DNA of 64,000 bases. Origin: Hydractinia symbiolongicarpus (lineage: Eukaryota; Cnidaria; Hydrozoa; Anthoathecata; Hydractiniidae). Position numbers and translations under genes: made by a program. The stretch spans positions 1,860,001-1,924,000 of the forward strand of contig NC_079887.1 in assembly GCF_029227915.1 (NCBI RefSeq), in the 5' to 3' direction. Below, piece by piece: positions 12,323 through 25,410 of the stretch (position 1 is the first letter of the stretch; each line of letters begins with the position of its first letter). The notes below the pieces were generated by a model. That model had not been told where the DNA came from. It made no database searches and worked only from the letters and a program-made list of their open reading frames with translations.

Positions 12323-12857
12323 AAATTATTATTTCACCACTAAAGCCCATGTGACTTGTAGTATTTAAAAATATTTTCATTTTTGATGAGACGCTGAATA
12401 AAAGAAGTTTAATCGCCGGCAAACAAAAACCCGCGACTTCCCGTAAATCCCGGACTCGGCCCGTATAGTCAAAAGTATACAAAGAAAGTACCCAGGGAGT
12501 AAACTCATTTCCCGAACGATTATTTAAATTATTTTTTCACCACTAAAACGCATGAGACTTGTAGTTTTCAAAGATGTTTTCATTTTTGATGAGACGCTGA
12601 ATAAAAGAAGTTTAATCGCCGCAAACGAAAACCTGCGATTTCCCGTAAATCCCGTACTCGGCCCGTATAGTCAAAAGTATACAAAGAAAGTACCCGGGGT
12701 GTAAACTCATTTCTCAAACGATTTTTTAAATTATTATTTCACCACTAAAGCCCAGGAGACTTGTAGTATTTAAAAATATTTTCATTTTTGATGAGACGCT
12801 AAATAAAAGAAGTTTAATCGCCGGCAAACGAAAACCTGCGATTTCCCGTAAATCCCC
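12323..12857 (-). repeat. First reverse monomers after the junction
   Basis: Two to three reverse-orientation monomers of ordinary sequence between the junction and the large duplicated block. They carry CATGTGACTTG and AAACAAAAACCCG near 12,350-12,430, variants not shared with the forward monomers on the other side of the breakpoint. Confidence 0.85.
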
Positions 12858-15800
12858 GACTCGGCCCGTATAGGCAAAAGTATACAAAGAAAGTACCCGG
12901 AGTGTAAACTCATTTCCCGAACGATTTTTTAAATTATTTTTTCACCACTAAAACGCATGAGACGTGTAGTTTTCAAAAATGTTTTCATTTTTGATGAGAC
13001 GCTGAATAAAAGAAGTTTAATCGCCGGCAAACGAAAACCCGCAATTTCCCGTAAATCCCGGTCTCGGCCTGTATAGTCAAAAGTATACAAGGAAAGTACC
13101 CAGTGAGTAAACTCATTTCCCTAACGAATTTTTAAATTATTTTTTCACCACTAAAACGCATGAGACTTGTAGTTTTCAAAAATGTTTTCATTTTTGATGA
13201 GACGCTGAATAAAAGAAGTTTAATAGCCGGCAAACGAAAAACTGCGATTTCTCGTAAATCCCGGACTCGGCCCGTATAGTCAAAAGTATACAAAGAAAGT
13301 ACCCAGGGAGTAAACTCATTTCCAAAACGTTTTTTTAAATTATTATTTCACCAGTAAAGCCCATGAGACTTGTAGTTTTTAAAAATGTTTTCATTTTTGA
13401 TGAGACGCTGAATAAAAGAAGTTTAATCGCCGGCAAACGAAAACCCGCGATTTCCCGTAAATCCCAGACTCGGCCCGTATAGTCAAAAGTATACAAGGAA
13501 AGTACCCAGTGAGTAAACTCATTTTCCGAACGAATTTTTAAATTATTTTTTCACCACTAAAACGCATGAGACTTGTAGTTTTCAGAAATGTTTTCATTTT
13601 TGATGAGACGCTTAATGAAAGTGGTTTAATCGCCGGCAAACGAAAACCCGCGATTTCCCGTAAATCCCGGGCTTGGCCCGTATAGTCGAATGTATACAAA
13701 GAAGGTACCCTGTGAGTAAACTCATTTCCAAAACGATTTTTTAAATTATCTTTTCACCACTAAAACGCTTGAGCCTTGTAGTTTTCAAAAATGTTTTCAT
13801 TTTTGGTGAGACGCTAAATAAAAGAAGTTTAAGCGCCGGCAAACGAAAACCTGCGATTTCCCGTAAATTTCGGACTCGGCCCGTATAGTGAAAAGTATAA
13901 AAAGAAAGTACCCAGGGTGTAAACTCATTTCCCGAACGATTTTTTAAATTATTATTTCACCACTAAAGCCCATGAGACTTGTAGTATTTAAAAATATTTT
14001 CATTTTTGATGAGACGCTAAATAAAAGAAGTTTAATCGCCGGCAAACGAAAACCTGCGATTTCCCGTAAATCCCTGACTCGGCCCGTATAGTCAAAAGTA
14101 TACAAAGAAAGTACCCAGGGAGTAAACTCATTTCCCGAACGATTTTTTAAATTATATTTTCACCACTAAAACGCATGAGACTTGCAGTTTTCAAAGATGT
14201 TTTCATTTTTGATGAGACGCTGAATAAAAGAAGTTTAATCGCCGCAAACGAAAACCTGCGATTTTCCGTAAATCCCGGACTCGGCCCGTATAGTCAAAAG
14301 TATACAAAGAAAGTACCCGGGGTGTAAATTCATTTCCCGAACGATTTTTTAAATTATTATTTCACCACTAAAGCCCATGGGACTTGTAGTATGTAAAAAT
14401 ATTTTCATTTTTGATGAGACGCTAAATAAAAGAAGTTTAATCGCCGGCAAACGAAAACCTGCGATTTCCCGTAAATCCCTGACTCGGCCCGTATAGTCAA
14501 AAGTATACAAAGAAAGTACCCGGGGTGTAAACTCATTTCCCGAACGATTTTTTAAATTATATTTTCACCACTAAAACGCATGAGACTTGCAGTTTTCAAA
14601 GATGTTTTCATTTTTGATGAGACGCTGAATAAAAGAAGTTTAATCGCCGCAAACGAAAACCTGCGATTTTCCGTAAATCCCGGACTCGGCCCGTATAGTC
14701 AAAAGTATACAAAGAAAGTACCCGGGGTGTAAATTCATTTCCCGAACGATTTTTTAAATTATTATTTCACCACTAAAGCCCATGGGACTTGTAGTATGTA
14801 AAAATATTTTCATTTTTGATGAGACGCTAAATAAAAGAAGTTTAATCGCCGGCAAACGAAAACCTGCGATTTCCCGTAAATCCCTGACTCGGCCCGTATA
14901 GTCAAAAGTATACAAAGAAAGTAACCGGGGTGTAAACTCATTTCCCGAACGATTTTTTAAATTATTATTTCACCACTAAAGCCCATGAGACTTGTAGTAT
15001 TTAAAAATATTTTCATTTTTGATGAGACGCTAAATAAAACAAGTTTAATCGCCAGCAAACGAAAACCTGCGATTTCCCGTAAATCCCGGACTCGGCCCGT
15101 ATAATCAAAAGTATACAAAGACAGTACCCGTGGTGTAAACTCATTTCCCGAACGATTTTTTAAATTATTATTTCACCACTAAAGCCCATGAGACTTGTAG
15201 TTTTTAAAAATGTTTTCATTTTTGATGAGACGCTGAATAAAAGAGGTTTAATCGCTGGCAAACGAAATCCCGCGATTTCCCGTAAATCCGGGGCTTGGCC
15301 CGTATAGTCGAATGTATACAAAGAAAGTACCCAGGAAGTAAACTCATTTCCCGAACGATTTTTTAAATTATTATTTCACCACTAAAGCCCATGAGACTTG
15401 TAGTATTTAAAAAAATTTTCATTTTTGATGAGACGCTGAATAAAAGAAGTTTAATCGCCGGCAAACAAAAACCCGCGACTTCCCTTAAATCCCGGACTCG
15501 GCCCGTATAGTCAAAAGTATACAAGGAAAGTACCCAGTGAGTAAACTCATTTCCAAAACGATTTTTTAAATTATCTTTTCACCACTAAAACGCTTGAGCC
15601 TTGTAGTTTTCAAAAATGTTTTCATTTTTGGTGAGACGCTAAATAAAAGAAGTTTAAGCGCCGGCAAACGAAAACCTGCGATTTCCCGTAAATTTCGGAC
15701 TCGGCCCGTATAGTGAAAAGTATAAAAAGAAAGTACCAAGGGTGTAAACTCATTTCCCGAACGTTTTTTTAAATTATTATTTCACCACTAAAGCCCATGA

Positions 15801-15941
15801 GACTTGTAGTATTTAAAAATATTTTCATTTTTGATGAGACGCTAAATAAAAGAAGTTTAATCGCCGGCAAACGAAAACCTGCGATTTCCCGTAAATCCCT
15901 GACTCGGCCCGTATAGTCAAAAGTATACAAAGAAAGTACCC
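12858..15941 (-). repeat. 3.08-kb duplicated block, copy 1 (partner 17,523-20,606)
   Basis: The partner is at a constant offset of 4,665 bp (23 monomers). Every private variant compared is shared: TATAGGCAAAAG, GAGACGTGTAG, CGGTCTCGGCCTG, CCTAACGAATTTTT, CAAAACGTTTTTTTAAATT, GAAGGTACCCTG, CGCTTGAGCCTTG, GTGAAAAGTATAAAAAG, GTAACCGGGG, GACAGTACCCGTGG, AAAAAAATTTTC and GTACCAAGGG. Boundaries are set by base differences at 12,857/17,522 and 15,942/20,607. Confidence 0.9.
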
Positions 15942-17361
15942 GGGGTGTAAACTCATTTCCCGAACGATTTTTTAAATTATATTTTCACCACTAAAACGCA
16001 TGAGACTTGCAGTTTTCAAAGATGTTTTCATTTTTGATGAGACGCTGAATAAAAGAAGTTTAATCGCCGCAAACGAAAACCTGCGATTTTCCGTAAATCC
16101 CGGACTCGGCCCGTATAGTCAAAAGTATACAAAGAAAGTACCCGGGGTGTAAATTCATTTCCCGAACGATTTTTTAAATTATTATTTCACCACTAAAGCC
16201 CATGGGACTTGTAGTATGTAAAAATATTTTCATTTTTGATGAGACGCTAAATAAAAGAAGTTTAATCGCCGGCAAACGAAAACCTGCGATTTCCCGTAAA
16301 TCCCTGACTCGGCCCGTATAGTCAAAAGTATACAAAGAAAGTAACCGGGGTGTAAACTCATTTCCCGAACGATTTTTTAAATTATTATTTCACCACTAAA
16401 GCCCATGAGACTTGTAGTATTTAAAAATATTTTCATTTTTGATGAGACGCTAAATAAAACAAGTTTAATCGCCAGCAAACGAAAACCTGCGATTTCCCGT
16501 AAATCCCGGACTCGGCCCGTATAATCAAAAGTATACAAAGACAGTACCCGTGGTGTAAACTCATTTCCCGAACGATTTTTTAAATTATTATTTCACCACT
16601 AAAGCCCATGAGACTTGTAGTTTTTAAAAATGTTTTCATTTTTGATGAGACGCTGAATAAAAGAGGTTTAATCGCTGGCAAACGAAATCCCGCGATTTCC
16701 CGTAAATCCGGGGCTTGGCCCGTATAGTCGAATGTATACAAAGAAAGTACCCAGGAAGTAAACTCATTTCCCGAACGATTTTTTAAATTATTATTTCACC
16801 ACTAAAGCCCATGAGACTTGTAGTATTTAAAAAAATTTTCATTTTTGATGAGACGCTGAATAAAAGAAGTTTAATCGCCGGCAAACAAAAACCCGCGACT
16901 TCCCTTAAATCCCGGACTCGGCCCGTATAGTCAAAAGTATACAAGGAAAGTACCCAGTGAGTAAACTCATTTCCAAAACGATTTTTTAAATTATCTTTTC
17001 ACCACTAAAACGCTTGAGCCTTGTAGTTTTCAAAAATGTTTTCATTTTTGGTGAGACGCTAAATAAAAGAAGTTTAAGCGCCGGCAAACGAAAACCTGCG
17101 ATTTCCCGTAAATTTCGGACTCGGCCCGTATAGTGAAAAGTATAAAAAGAAAGTACCAAGGGTGTAAACTCATTTCCCGAACGTTTTTTTAAATTATTAT
17201 TTCACCACTAAAGCCCATGAGACTTGTAGTATTTAAAAATATTTTCATTTTTGATGAGACGCTAAATAAAAGAAGTTTAATCGCCGGCAAACGAAAACCT
17301 GCGATTTCCCGTAAATCCCTGACTCGGCCCGTATAGTCAAAAGTATACAAAGAAAGTACCC
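14394..17361 (-). repeat. Seven-monomer higher-order repeat, two tandem units of 1,420 bp
   Basis: Sequence 14,394-15,941 matches 15,814-17,361 at an offset of 1,420 bp with all compared variants shared. Tags include GTAACCGGGG, GACAGTACCCGTGG, AGTACCCAGGAAGTAAAC and GTACCAAGGG. The unit therefore repeats in tandem inside the region that also takes part in the 4,665-bp-offset duplication, giving overlapping layers of amplification. Units with this register reappear near 18,781 and 20,606. Confidence 0.9.
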
Positions 17362-17522
17362 AGGGAGTAAACTCATTTCCCGAACGATTTTTTAAATTAT
17401 ATTTTCACCACTAAAACGCATGAGACTTGCAGTTTTCAAAGATGTTTTCATTTTTGATGAGACGCTGAATAAAAGAAGTTTAATCGCCGCAAACGAAAAC
17501 CTGCGATTTTCCGTAAATCCCG

Positions 17523-20500
17523 GACTCGGCCCGTATAGGCAAAAGTATACAAAGAAAGTACCCGGAGTGTAAACTCATTTCCCGAACGATTTTTTAAATT
17601 ATTTTTTCACCACTAAAACGCATGAGACGTGTAGTTTTCAAAAATGTTTTCATTTTTGATGAGACGCTGAATAAAAGAAGTTTAATCGCCGGCAAACGAA
17701 AACCCGCAATTTCCCGTAAATCCCGGTCTCGGCCTGTATAGTCAAAAGTATACAAGGAAAGTACCCAGTGAGTAAACTCATTTCCCTAACGAATTTTTAA
17801 ATTATTTTTTCACCACTAAAACGCATGAGACTTGTAGTTTTCAAAAATGTTTTCATTTTTGATGAGACGCTGAATAAAAGAAGTTTAATAGCCGGCAAAC
17901 GAAAAACTGCGATTTCTCGTAAATCCCGGACTCGGCCCGTATAGTCAAAAGTATACAAAGAAAGTACCCAGGGAGTAAACTCATTTCCAAAACGTTTTTT
18001 TAAATTATTATTTCACCAGTAAAGCCCATGAGACTTGTAGTTTTTAAAAATGTTTTCATTTTTGATGAGACGCTGAATAAAAGAAGTTTAATCGCCGGCA
18101 AACGAAAACCCGCGATTTCCCGTAAATCCCAGACTCGGCCCGTATAGTCAAAAGTATACAAGGAAAGTACCCAGTGAGTAAACTCATTTTCCGAACGAAT
18201 TTTTAAATTATTTTTTCACCACTAAAACGCATGAGACTTGTAGTTTTCAGAAATGTTTTCATTTTTGATGAGACGCTTAATGAAAGTGGTTTAATCGCCG
18301 GCAAACGAAAACCCGCGATTTCCCGTAAATCCCGGGCTTGGCCCGTATAGTCGAATGTATACAAAGAAGGTACCCTGTGAGTAAACTCATTTCCAAAACG
18401 ATTTTTTAAATTATCTTTTCACCACTAAAACGCTTGAGCCTTGTAGTTTTCAAAAATGTTTTCATTTTTGGTGAGACGCTAAATAAAAGAAGTTTAAGCG
18501 CCGGCAAACGAAAACCTGCGATTTCCCGTAAATTTCGGACTCGGCCCGTATAGTGAAAAGTATAAAAAGAAAGTACCCAGGGTGTAAACTCATTTCCCGA
18601 ACGATTTTTTAAATTATTATTTCACCACTAAAGCCCATGAGACTTGTAGTATTTAAAAATATTTTCATTTTTGATGAGACGCTAAATAAAAGAAGTTTAA
18701 TCGCCGGCAAACGAAAACCTGCGATTTCCCGTAAATCCCTGACTCGGCCCGTATAGTCAAAAGTATACAAAGAAAGTACCCAGGGAGTAAACTCATTTCC
18801 CGAACGATTTTTTAAATTATATTTTCACCACTAAAACGCATGAGACTTGCAGTTTTCAAAGATGTTTTCATTTTTGATGAGACGCTGAATAAAAGAAGTT
18901 TAATCGCCGCAAACGAAAACCTGCGATTTTCCGTAAATCCCGGACTCGGCCCGTATAGTCAAAAGTATACAAAGAAAGTACCCGGGGTGTAAATTCATTT
19001 CCCGAACGATTTTTTAAATTATTATTTCACCACTAAAGCCCATGGGACTTGTAGTATGTAAAAATATTTTCATTTTTGATGAGACGCTAAATAAAAGAAG
19101 TTTAATCGCCGGCAAACGAAAACCTGCGATTTCCCGTAAATCCCTGACTCGGCCCGTATAGTCAAAAGTATACAAAGAAAGTACCCGGGGTGTAAACTCA
19201 TTTCCCGAACGATTTTTTAAATTATATTTTCACCACTAAAACGCATGAGACTTGCAGTTTTCAAAGATGTTTTCATTTTTGATGAGACGCTGAATAAAAG
19301 AAGTTTAATCGCCGCAAACGAAAACCTGCGATTTTCCGTAAATCCCGGACTCGGCCCGTATAGTCAAAAGTATACAAAGAAAGTACCCGGGGTGTAAATT
19401 CATTTCCCGAACGATTTTTTAAATTATTATTTCACCACTAAAGCCCATGGGACTTGTAGTATGTAAAAATATTTTCATTTTTGATGAGACGCTAAATAAA
19501 AGAAGTTTAATCGCCGGCAAACGAAAACCTGCGATTTCCCGTAAATCCCTGACTCGGCCCGTATAGTCAAAAGTATACAAAGAAAGTAACCGGGGTGTAA
19601 ACTCATTTCCCGAACGATTTTTTAAATTATTATTTCACCACTAAAGCCCATGAGACTTGTAGTATTTAAAAATATTTTCATTTTTGATGAGACGCTAAAT
19701 AAAACAAGTTTAATCGCCAGCAAACGAAAACCTGCGATTTCCCGTAAATCCCGGACTCGGCCCGTATAATCAAAAGTATACAAAGACAGTACCCGTGGTG
19801 TAAACTCATTTCCCGAACGATTTTTTAAATTATTATTTCACCACTAAAGCCCATGAGACTTGTAGTTTTTAAAAATGTTTTCATTTTTGATGAGACGCTG
19901 AATAAAAGAGGTTTAATCGCTGGCAAACGAAATCCCGCGATTTCCCGTAAATCCGGGGCTTGGCCCGTATAGTCGAATGTATACAAAGAAAGTACCCAGG
20001 AAGTAAACTCATTTCCCGAACGATTTTTTAAATTATTATTTCACCACTAAAGCCCATGAGACTTGTAGTATTTAAAAAAATTTTCATTTTTGATGAGACG
20101 CTGAATAAAAGAAGTTTAATCGCCGGCAAACAAAAACCCGCGACTTCCCTTAAATCCCGGACTCGGCCCGTATAGTCAAAAGTATACAAGGAAAGTACCC
20201 AGTGAGTAAACTCATTTCCAAAACGATTTTTTAAATTATCTTTTCACCACTAAAACGCTTGAGCCTTGTAGTTTTCAAAAATGTTTTCATTTTTGGTGAG
20301 ACGCTAAATAAAAGAAGTTTAAGCGCCGGCAAACGAAAACCTGCGATTTCCCGTAAATTTCGGACTCGGCCCGTATAGTGAAAAGTATAAAAAGAAAGTA
20401 CCAAGGGTGTAAACTCATTTCCCGAACGTTTTTTTAAATTATTATTTCACCACTAAAGCCCATGAGACTTGTAGTATTTAAAAATATTTTCATTTTTGAT

Positions 20501-20606
20501 GAGACGCTAAATAAAAGAAGTTTAATCGCCGGCAAACGAAAACCTGCGATTTCCCGTAAATCCCTGACTCGGCCCGTATAGTCAAAAGTATACAAAGAAA
20601 GTACCC
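17523..20606 (-). repeat. 3.08-kb duplicated block, copy 2 (partner 12,858-15,941)
   Basis: This copy runs collinear with copy 1 over the whole length, with no difference seen in the stretches compared. Similarity continues beyond 20,607 with a few substitutions (CAGGGAG against CGGGGTG, GATTTTCC against GATTTCCC) to about 21,000. The event was therefore probably longer, with its right end later changed. Confidence 0.9.
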
Positions 20607-21790
20607 AGGGAGTAAACTCATTTCCCGAACGATTTTTTAAATTATATTTTCACCACTAAAACGCATGAGACTTGCAGTTTTCAAAGATGTTTTCATTTTT
20701 GATGAGACGCTGAATAAAAGAAGTTTAATCGCCGCAAACGAAAACCTGCGATTTTCCGTAAATCCCGGACTCGGCCCGTATAGTCAAAAGTATACAAAGA
20801 AAGTACCCGGGGTGTAAATTCATTTCCCGAACGATTTTTTAAATTATTATTTCACCACTAAAGCCCATGGGACTTGTAGTATGTAAAAATATTTTCATTT
20901 TTGATGAGACGCTAAATAAAAGAAGTTTAATCGCCGGCAAACGAAAACCTGCGATTTTCCGTAAATCCCTGACTCGGCCCGTATAGTCAAAAGTATACAA
21001 AGAAAGTACCCGGGGTGTAAACTCATTTCCCGAACGATTTTTTAAATTATTATTTCACCACTAAAGCCCATGAGACTTGTAGTATTTAAAAATATTTTCA
21101 TTTTTGATGAGACGCTAAATAAAACAAGTTTAATCGCCAGCAAACGAAAACCTGCGATTTCCCGTAAATCCCGGACTCGGCCCGTATAATCAAAAGTATA
21201 CAAAGAAAGTACCCGGGGTGTAAACTCATTTCCCGAACGATTTTTTAAATTATTATTTCACCACTAAAGCCCATGAGACTTGTAGTTTTTAAAAATGTTT
21301 TCATTTTTGATGAGACGCTGAATAAAAGAGGTTTAATCGCTGGCAAACGAAATCCCGCGATTTCCCGTAAATCCGGGGCTTGGCCCGTATAGTCGAATGT
21401 ATACAAAGAAAGTACCCAGGAAGTAAACTCATTTCCCGAACGATTTTTTAAATTATTATTTCACCACTAAAGCCCATGAGACTTGTAGTATTTAAAAATA
21501 TTTTCATTTTTGATGAGACGCTGAATAAAAGAAGTTTAATCGCCGGCAAACAAAAACCCGCGACTTCCCTTAAATCCCGGACTCGGCCCGTATAGTCAAA
21601 AGTATACAAGGAAAGTACCCAGTGAGTAAACTCATTTCCCGAACGAATTTTTAAATTATTTTTTCACCACTATAACCCATGAGACTTGTAGTTTTCAGAA
21701 ATGTTTTCATTTTTGATGAGACGCTTAATGAAAGTGGTTTAATCGCCGGCAAACGAAAACCCGCGACTTCCCGTAAATCCCGGACCCGAC

Positions 21791-22485
21791 CCGTATAGTC
21801 AAAAGTATACAAAGAAAGTACCCAGGGAGTAAACTCATTTCCCGAACGATTTTTTAAATTATTTTTTCACCACTAAAACGCATGATACTTGTAGTTTTCA
21901 AAGATGTTTTCATTTTTGATGAGACGCTGAATAAAAGAAATTTAATCGCCGCAAACGAAAACCTGCGATTTCCCGTAAATCCCGTACTCGGCCCGTATAG
22001 TCAAAAGTATACAAAGAAAGTACCCGGGGTGTAAACTCATTTCTCGAACGATTTTTTAAATTATTATTTCACCACTAAAACCCAGGAGACTTGTAGTATT
22101 TAAAAATATTTTCATTTTTGATGAGACGCTAAAAAAACGAAAACCTGCGATTTCCCGTAAATCCCCGACTCGGCCCGTATAGTCAAAAGTACACAAAGAA
22201 AGTACCCGGGGTGTAAACTCATTTCCCGAACGATTTTTTAAATTATTTTTTCACCACTAAAACGCATGAGACGTGTAGTTTTCAAAAATGTTTTCATTTT
22301 TGATGAGACGATGAATAAAAGAAGTTTAATCGCCGGCAAACGAAAACCTGCGATTTCCCGTAAATCCCGTACTCGGCCCGTATAGTCAAAAGTATACAAA
22401 GAAAGTACCCAGGGAGTAAAATCATTTCCCACACGATTTTTTAAATTATTATTTCACCACTAAAGCCCATGAGACTTGTAGTTTT
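21791..22485 (-). repeat. 695-bp block, copy 1 (partner 24,001-24,695)
   Basis: Matches 24,001-24,695 at an offset of 2,210 bp. The only difference noticed is an A/C at 22,431. Both copies contain CATGATACTTG, AGAAATTTAATCG, the internally deleted monomer (22,131 and 24,341), AGTACACAAAG, GACGATGAATAAAAG and CCCACACGATT. Confidence 0.9.
22131..22140 (-). repeat. Monomer with ~20-bp internal deletion (first of two)
   Basis: GACGCT runs directly into AAAAAAACGAAAACC. Normal copies have about 20 further bases here, spanning TAAAAGAAGTTTAATCGCC. The same allele is at 24,341, within the partner block, so the deletion predates the block duplication. Confidence 0.88.
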
Positions 22486-24000
22486 CAAAGATGTTTTCAT
22501 TTTTGATGAGACGCTGAATAAAAGAAGTTTAATCGCCGCAAACGAAAACCTGCGATTTTCCGTAAATCCCGGCATCGGCCCGTATAGTCAAAAGTATACA
22601 AAGAAAGTACCCGGGGTGTAAATTCATTTCCCGAACGATTTTTTAAATTATTATTTCACCACTAAAGCCCATGGGACTTGTAGTATGTAAAAATATTTTC
22701 ATTTTTGATGAGACGCTAAATAAAAGAAGTTTAATCGCCGGCAAACGAAAACCTGCGATTTCCCGTAAATCCCTGACTCGGCCCGTATAGTCAAAAGTAT
22801 ACAAAGAAAGTACCCGGGGTGTAAACTCATTTCCCGAACGATTTTTTAAATTATTATTTCACCACTAAAGCCCATGAGACTTGTAGTATTTAAAAATATT
22901 TTCATTTTTGATGAGACGCTAAATAAAACAAGTTTAATCGCCAGCAAACGAAAACCTGCGATTTCCCGTAAATCCCGGACTCGGCCCGTATAATCAAAAG
23001 TATACAAAGAAAGTACCCGGGGTGTAAACTCATTTCCCGAACGATTTTTTAAATTATTATTTCACCACTAAAGCCCATGAGACTTGTAGTTTTTAAAAAT
23101 GTTTTCATTTTTGATGAGACGCTGAATAAAAGAGGTTTAATCGCTGGCAAACGAAATCCCGCGATTTCCCGTAAATCCGGGGCTTGGCCCGTATAGTCGA
23201 ATGTATACAAAGAAAGTACCCAGGAAGTAAACACATTTCCCGAACGATTTTTTAAATTATTATTTCACCACTAAAGCCCATGAGACTTGTAGTATTTAAA
23301 AATATTTTCATTTTTGATGAGACGCTGAATAAAAGAAGTTTAATCGCCGGCAAACAAAAACCCGCGACTTCCCTTAAATCCCGGACTCGGCCCGTATAGT
23401 CAAAAGTATACAAGGAAAGTACCCAGTGAGTAAACTCATTTCCCGAACGAATTTTTAAATTATTTTTTCACCACTATAACCCATGAGACTTGTAGTTTTC
23501 AGAAATGTTTTCATTTTTGATGAGACGCTTAATGAAAGTGGTTTAATTGCCGGCAAACGAAAACCCGCGATTTCCCGTAAATCCCGGGCTTGGCCCGTAT
23601 AGTCGAATGTATACAAAGAAAGTACCCTGTGAGTAAACTCATTTCCAAAACGATTTTTTAAATTATCTTTTCACCACTAAAACGCTTGAGACTTGTAGTT
23701 TTCAAAAATGTTTTCATTTTTGGTGAGACGCTAAATAAAAGAAGTTTAATCGCCGACAAACGAAAACCCGCCATTTCCCGTAAACCCCGGACTCGGTCCG
23801 CATAGTCAAAAGTATACAAAGAAAGTACCCAGTGAGTAAACTCATTTCCCGAACGATTTTTTAAATTATTATTTCACCACTAAAGCCCATGTGACTTGTA
23901 GTATTTAAAAATATTTTCATTTTTGATGAAACGCTGAATAAAAGAAGTTTAATCGCCGGCAAACAAAAACCCGCGACTTCCCGTAAATCCCGGACTCGAA

Positions 24001-24695
24001 CCGTATAGTCAAAAGTATACAAAGAAAGTACCCAGGGAGTAAACTCATTTCCCGAACGATTTTTTAAATTATTTTTTCACCACTAAAACGCATGATACTT
24101 GTAGTTTTCAAAGATGTTTTCATTTTTGATGAGACGCTGAATAAAAGAAATTTAATCGCCGCAAACGAAAACCTGCGATTTCCCGTAAATCCCGTACTCG
24201 GCCCGTATAGTCAAAAGTATACAAAGAAAGTACCCGGGGTGTAAACTCATTTCTCGAACGATTTTTTAAATTATTATTTCACCACTAAAACCCAGGAGAC
24301 TTGTAGTATTTAAAAATATTTTCATTTTTGATGAGACGCTAAAAAAACGAAAACCTGCGATTTCCCGTAAATCCCCGACTCGGCCCGTATAGTCAAAAGT
24401 ACACAAAGAAAGTACCCGGGGTGTAAACTCATTTCCCGAACGATTTTTTAAATTATTTTTTCACCACTAAAACGCATGAGACGTGTAGTTTTCAAAAATG
24501 TTTTCATTTTTGATGAGACGATGAATAAAAGAAGTTTAATCGCCGGCAAACGAAAACCTGCGATTTCCCGTAAATCCCGTACTCGGCCCGTATAGTCAAA
24601 AGTATACAAAGAAAGTACCCAGGGAGTAAACTCATTTCCCACACGATTTTTTAAATTATTATTTCACCACTAAAGCCCATGAGACTTGTAGTTTT
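24001..24695 (-). repeat. 695-bp block, copy 2 (partner 21,791-22,485)
   Basis: Second copy, carrying the same deletion monomer at 24,341 and the same rare variants. To the left the copies separate at CGGACCCGAC versus CGGACTCGAA. To the right they separate where GTAGTTTTCAAAG here becomes GTAGTTTTTAAAA. Confidence 0.9.
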
Positions 24696-24892
24696 TAAAA
24701 ATGTTTTCATTTTTGATGAGACGCTGAATAAAAGAAGTTTAATCGCCGGCAAACGAAAACCCGCAATTTCCCGTAAATCCCGGTCTCGGCCTGTATAGTC
24801 AAAAGTATACAAGGAAAGTACCCAGTGAGTAAACTCATTTCCCTAACGAATTTTTAAATTATTTTTTCACCACTAAAACGCATGAGACTTGT

Positions 24893-24909
24893 AGTTTTCA
24901 TTTTTGATG
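24893..24909 (-). repeat. Monomer with 12-bp deletion that removes half of the dyad
   Basis: GTAGTTTTCATTTTTGATG replaces the usual form in which TTTTCAAAAATG precedes a second TTTTCA. Exactly one 12-bp unit between the two TTTTCA direct repeats is missing, as expected for slippage. The 9-bp dyad present in most other monomers is destroyed here. This is the only such allele I noticed in the window. Confidence 0.85.
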
Positions 24910-25410
24910 AGACGGTGAATAAAAGAAGTTTAATCGCCGGCAAACGAAAACCTGCGATTTCCCGTAAATCCCGGACTCGGCCCGTATAGTCAAAAGTATA
25001 CAAAGAGAGTACCCAAGGTGTAAACTCATTTCCCGAACGATTTTTTAAATTATTTTTTCACCACTAAAACGCATGAGACTTGTAGTTTTCAAAAATGTTT
25101 TCATTTTTGATGAGACGCTGAATAAAAGAAGTTTAATCGCCGGCAAACGAAAAACTGCGATTTCTCGTAAATCCCGGACTCGGCCCGTTTAGTCAAAAGT
25201 ATACAAAGAAAGTACCCAGGGAGTAAACTCATTTCCCAAACGATTTTTTATATTATTATTTCACCAGTAAAGCCCATGAGACTTGTAGTTTTTAAAAATG
25301 TTTTCGTTTTTGATGAGACGCTGAATAAAAGAAGTTTAATCGCCGGCAAACGAAAACCCGCGATTTCCCGTAAATCCCAGACTCGGCCCGTATACTCAAA
25401 AGTATACAAA
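24910..25410 (-). repeat. Reverse monomers between duplicated blocks
   Basis: About two and a half ordinary monomers with private variants (GACGGTGAATAAAAG, CCGTTTAGTC, TATATTATTATTTC, GTTTTCGTTTTTG). No clear partner block was seen elsewhere. Confidence 0.8.

Larger units (their letters stand above)
20770..23549 (-). repeat. Block pair at 1,804-bp offset
   Basis: 20,770-21,745 matches 22,574-23,549 with few differences. Shared tags are CCCATGGGACTTG, GTATGTAAAAAT, AAACAAGTTTAATCGCCAGC and CACTATAACCCATGAG (21,666 and 23,470). The offset is nine monomers less about 23 bp, explained by the deletion monomer at 22,131 lying between the copies. Confidence 0.85.
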
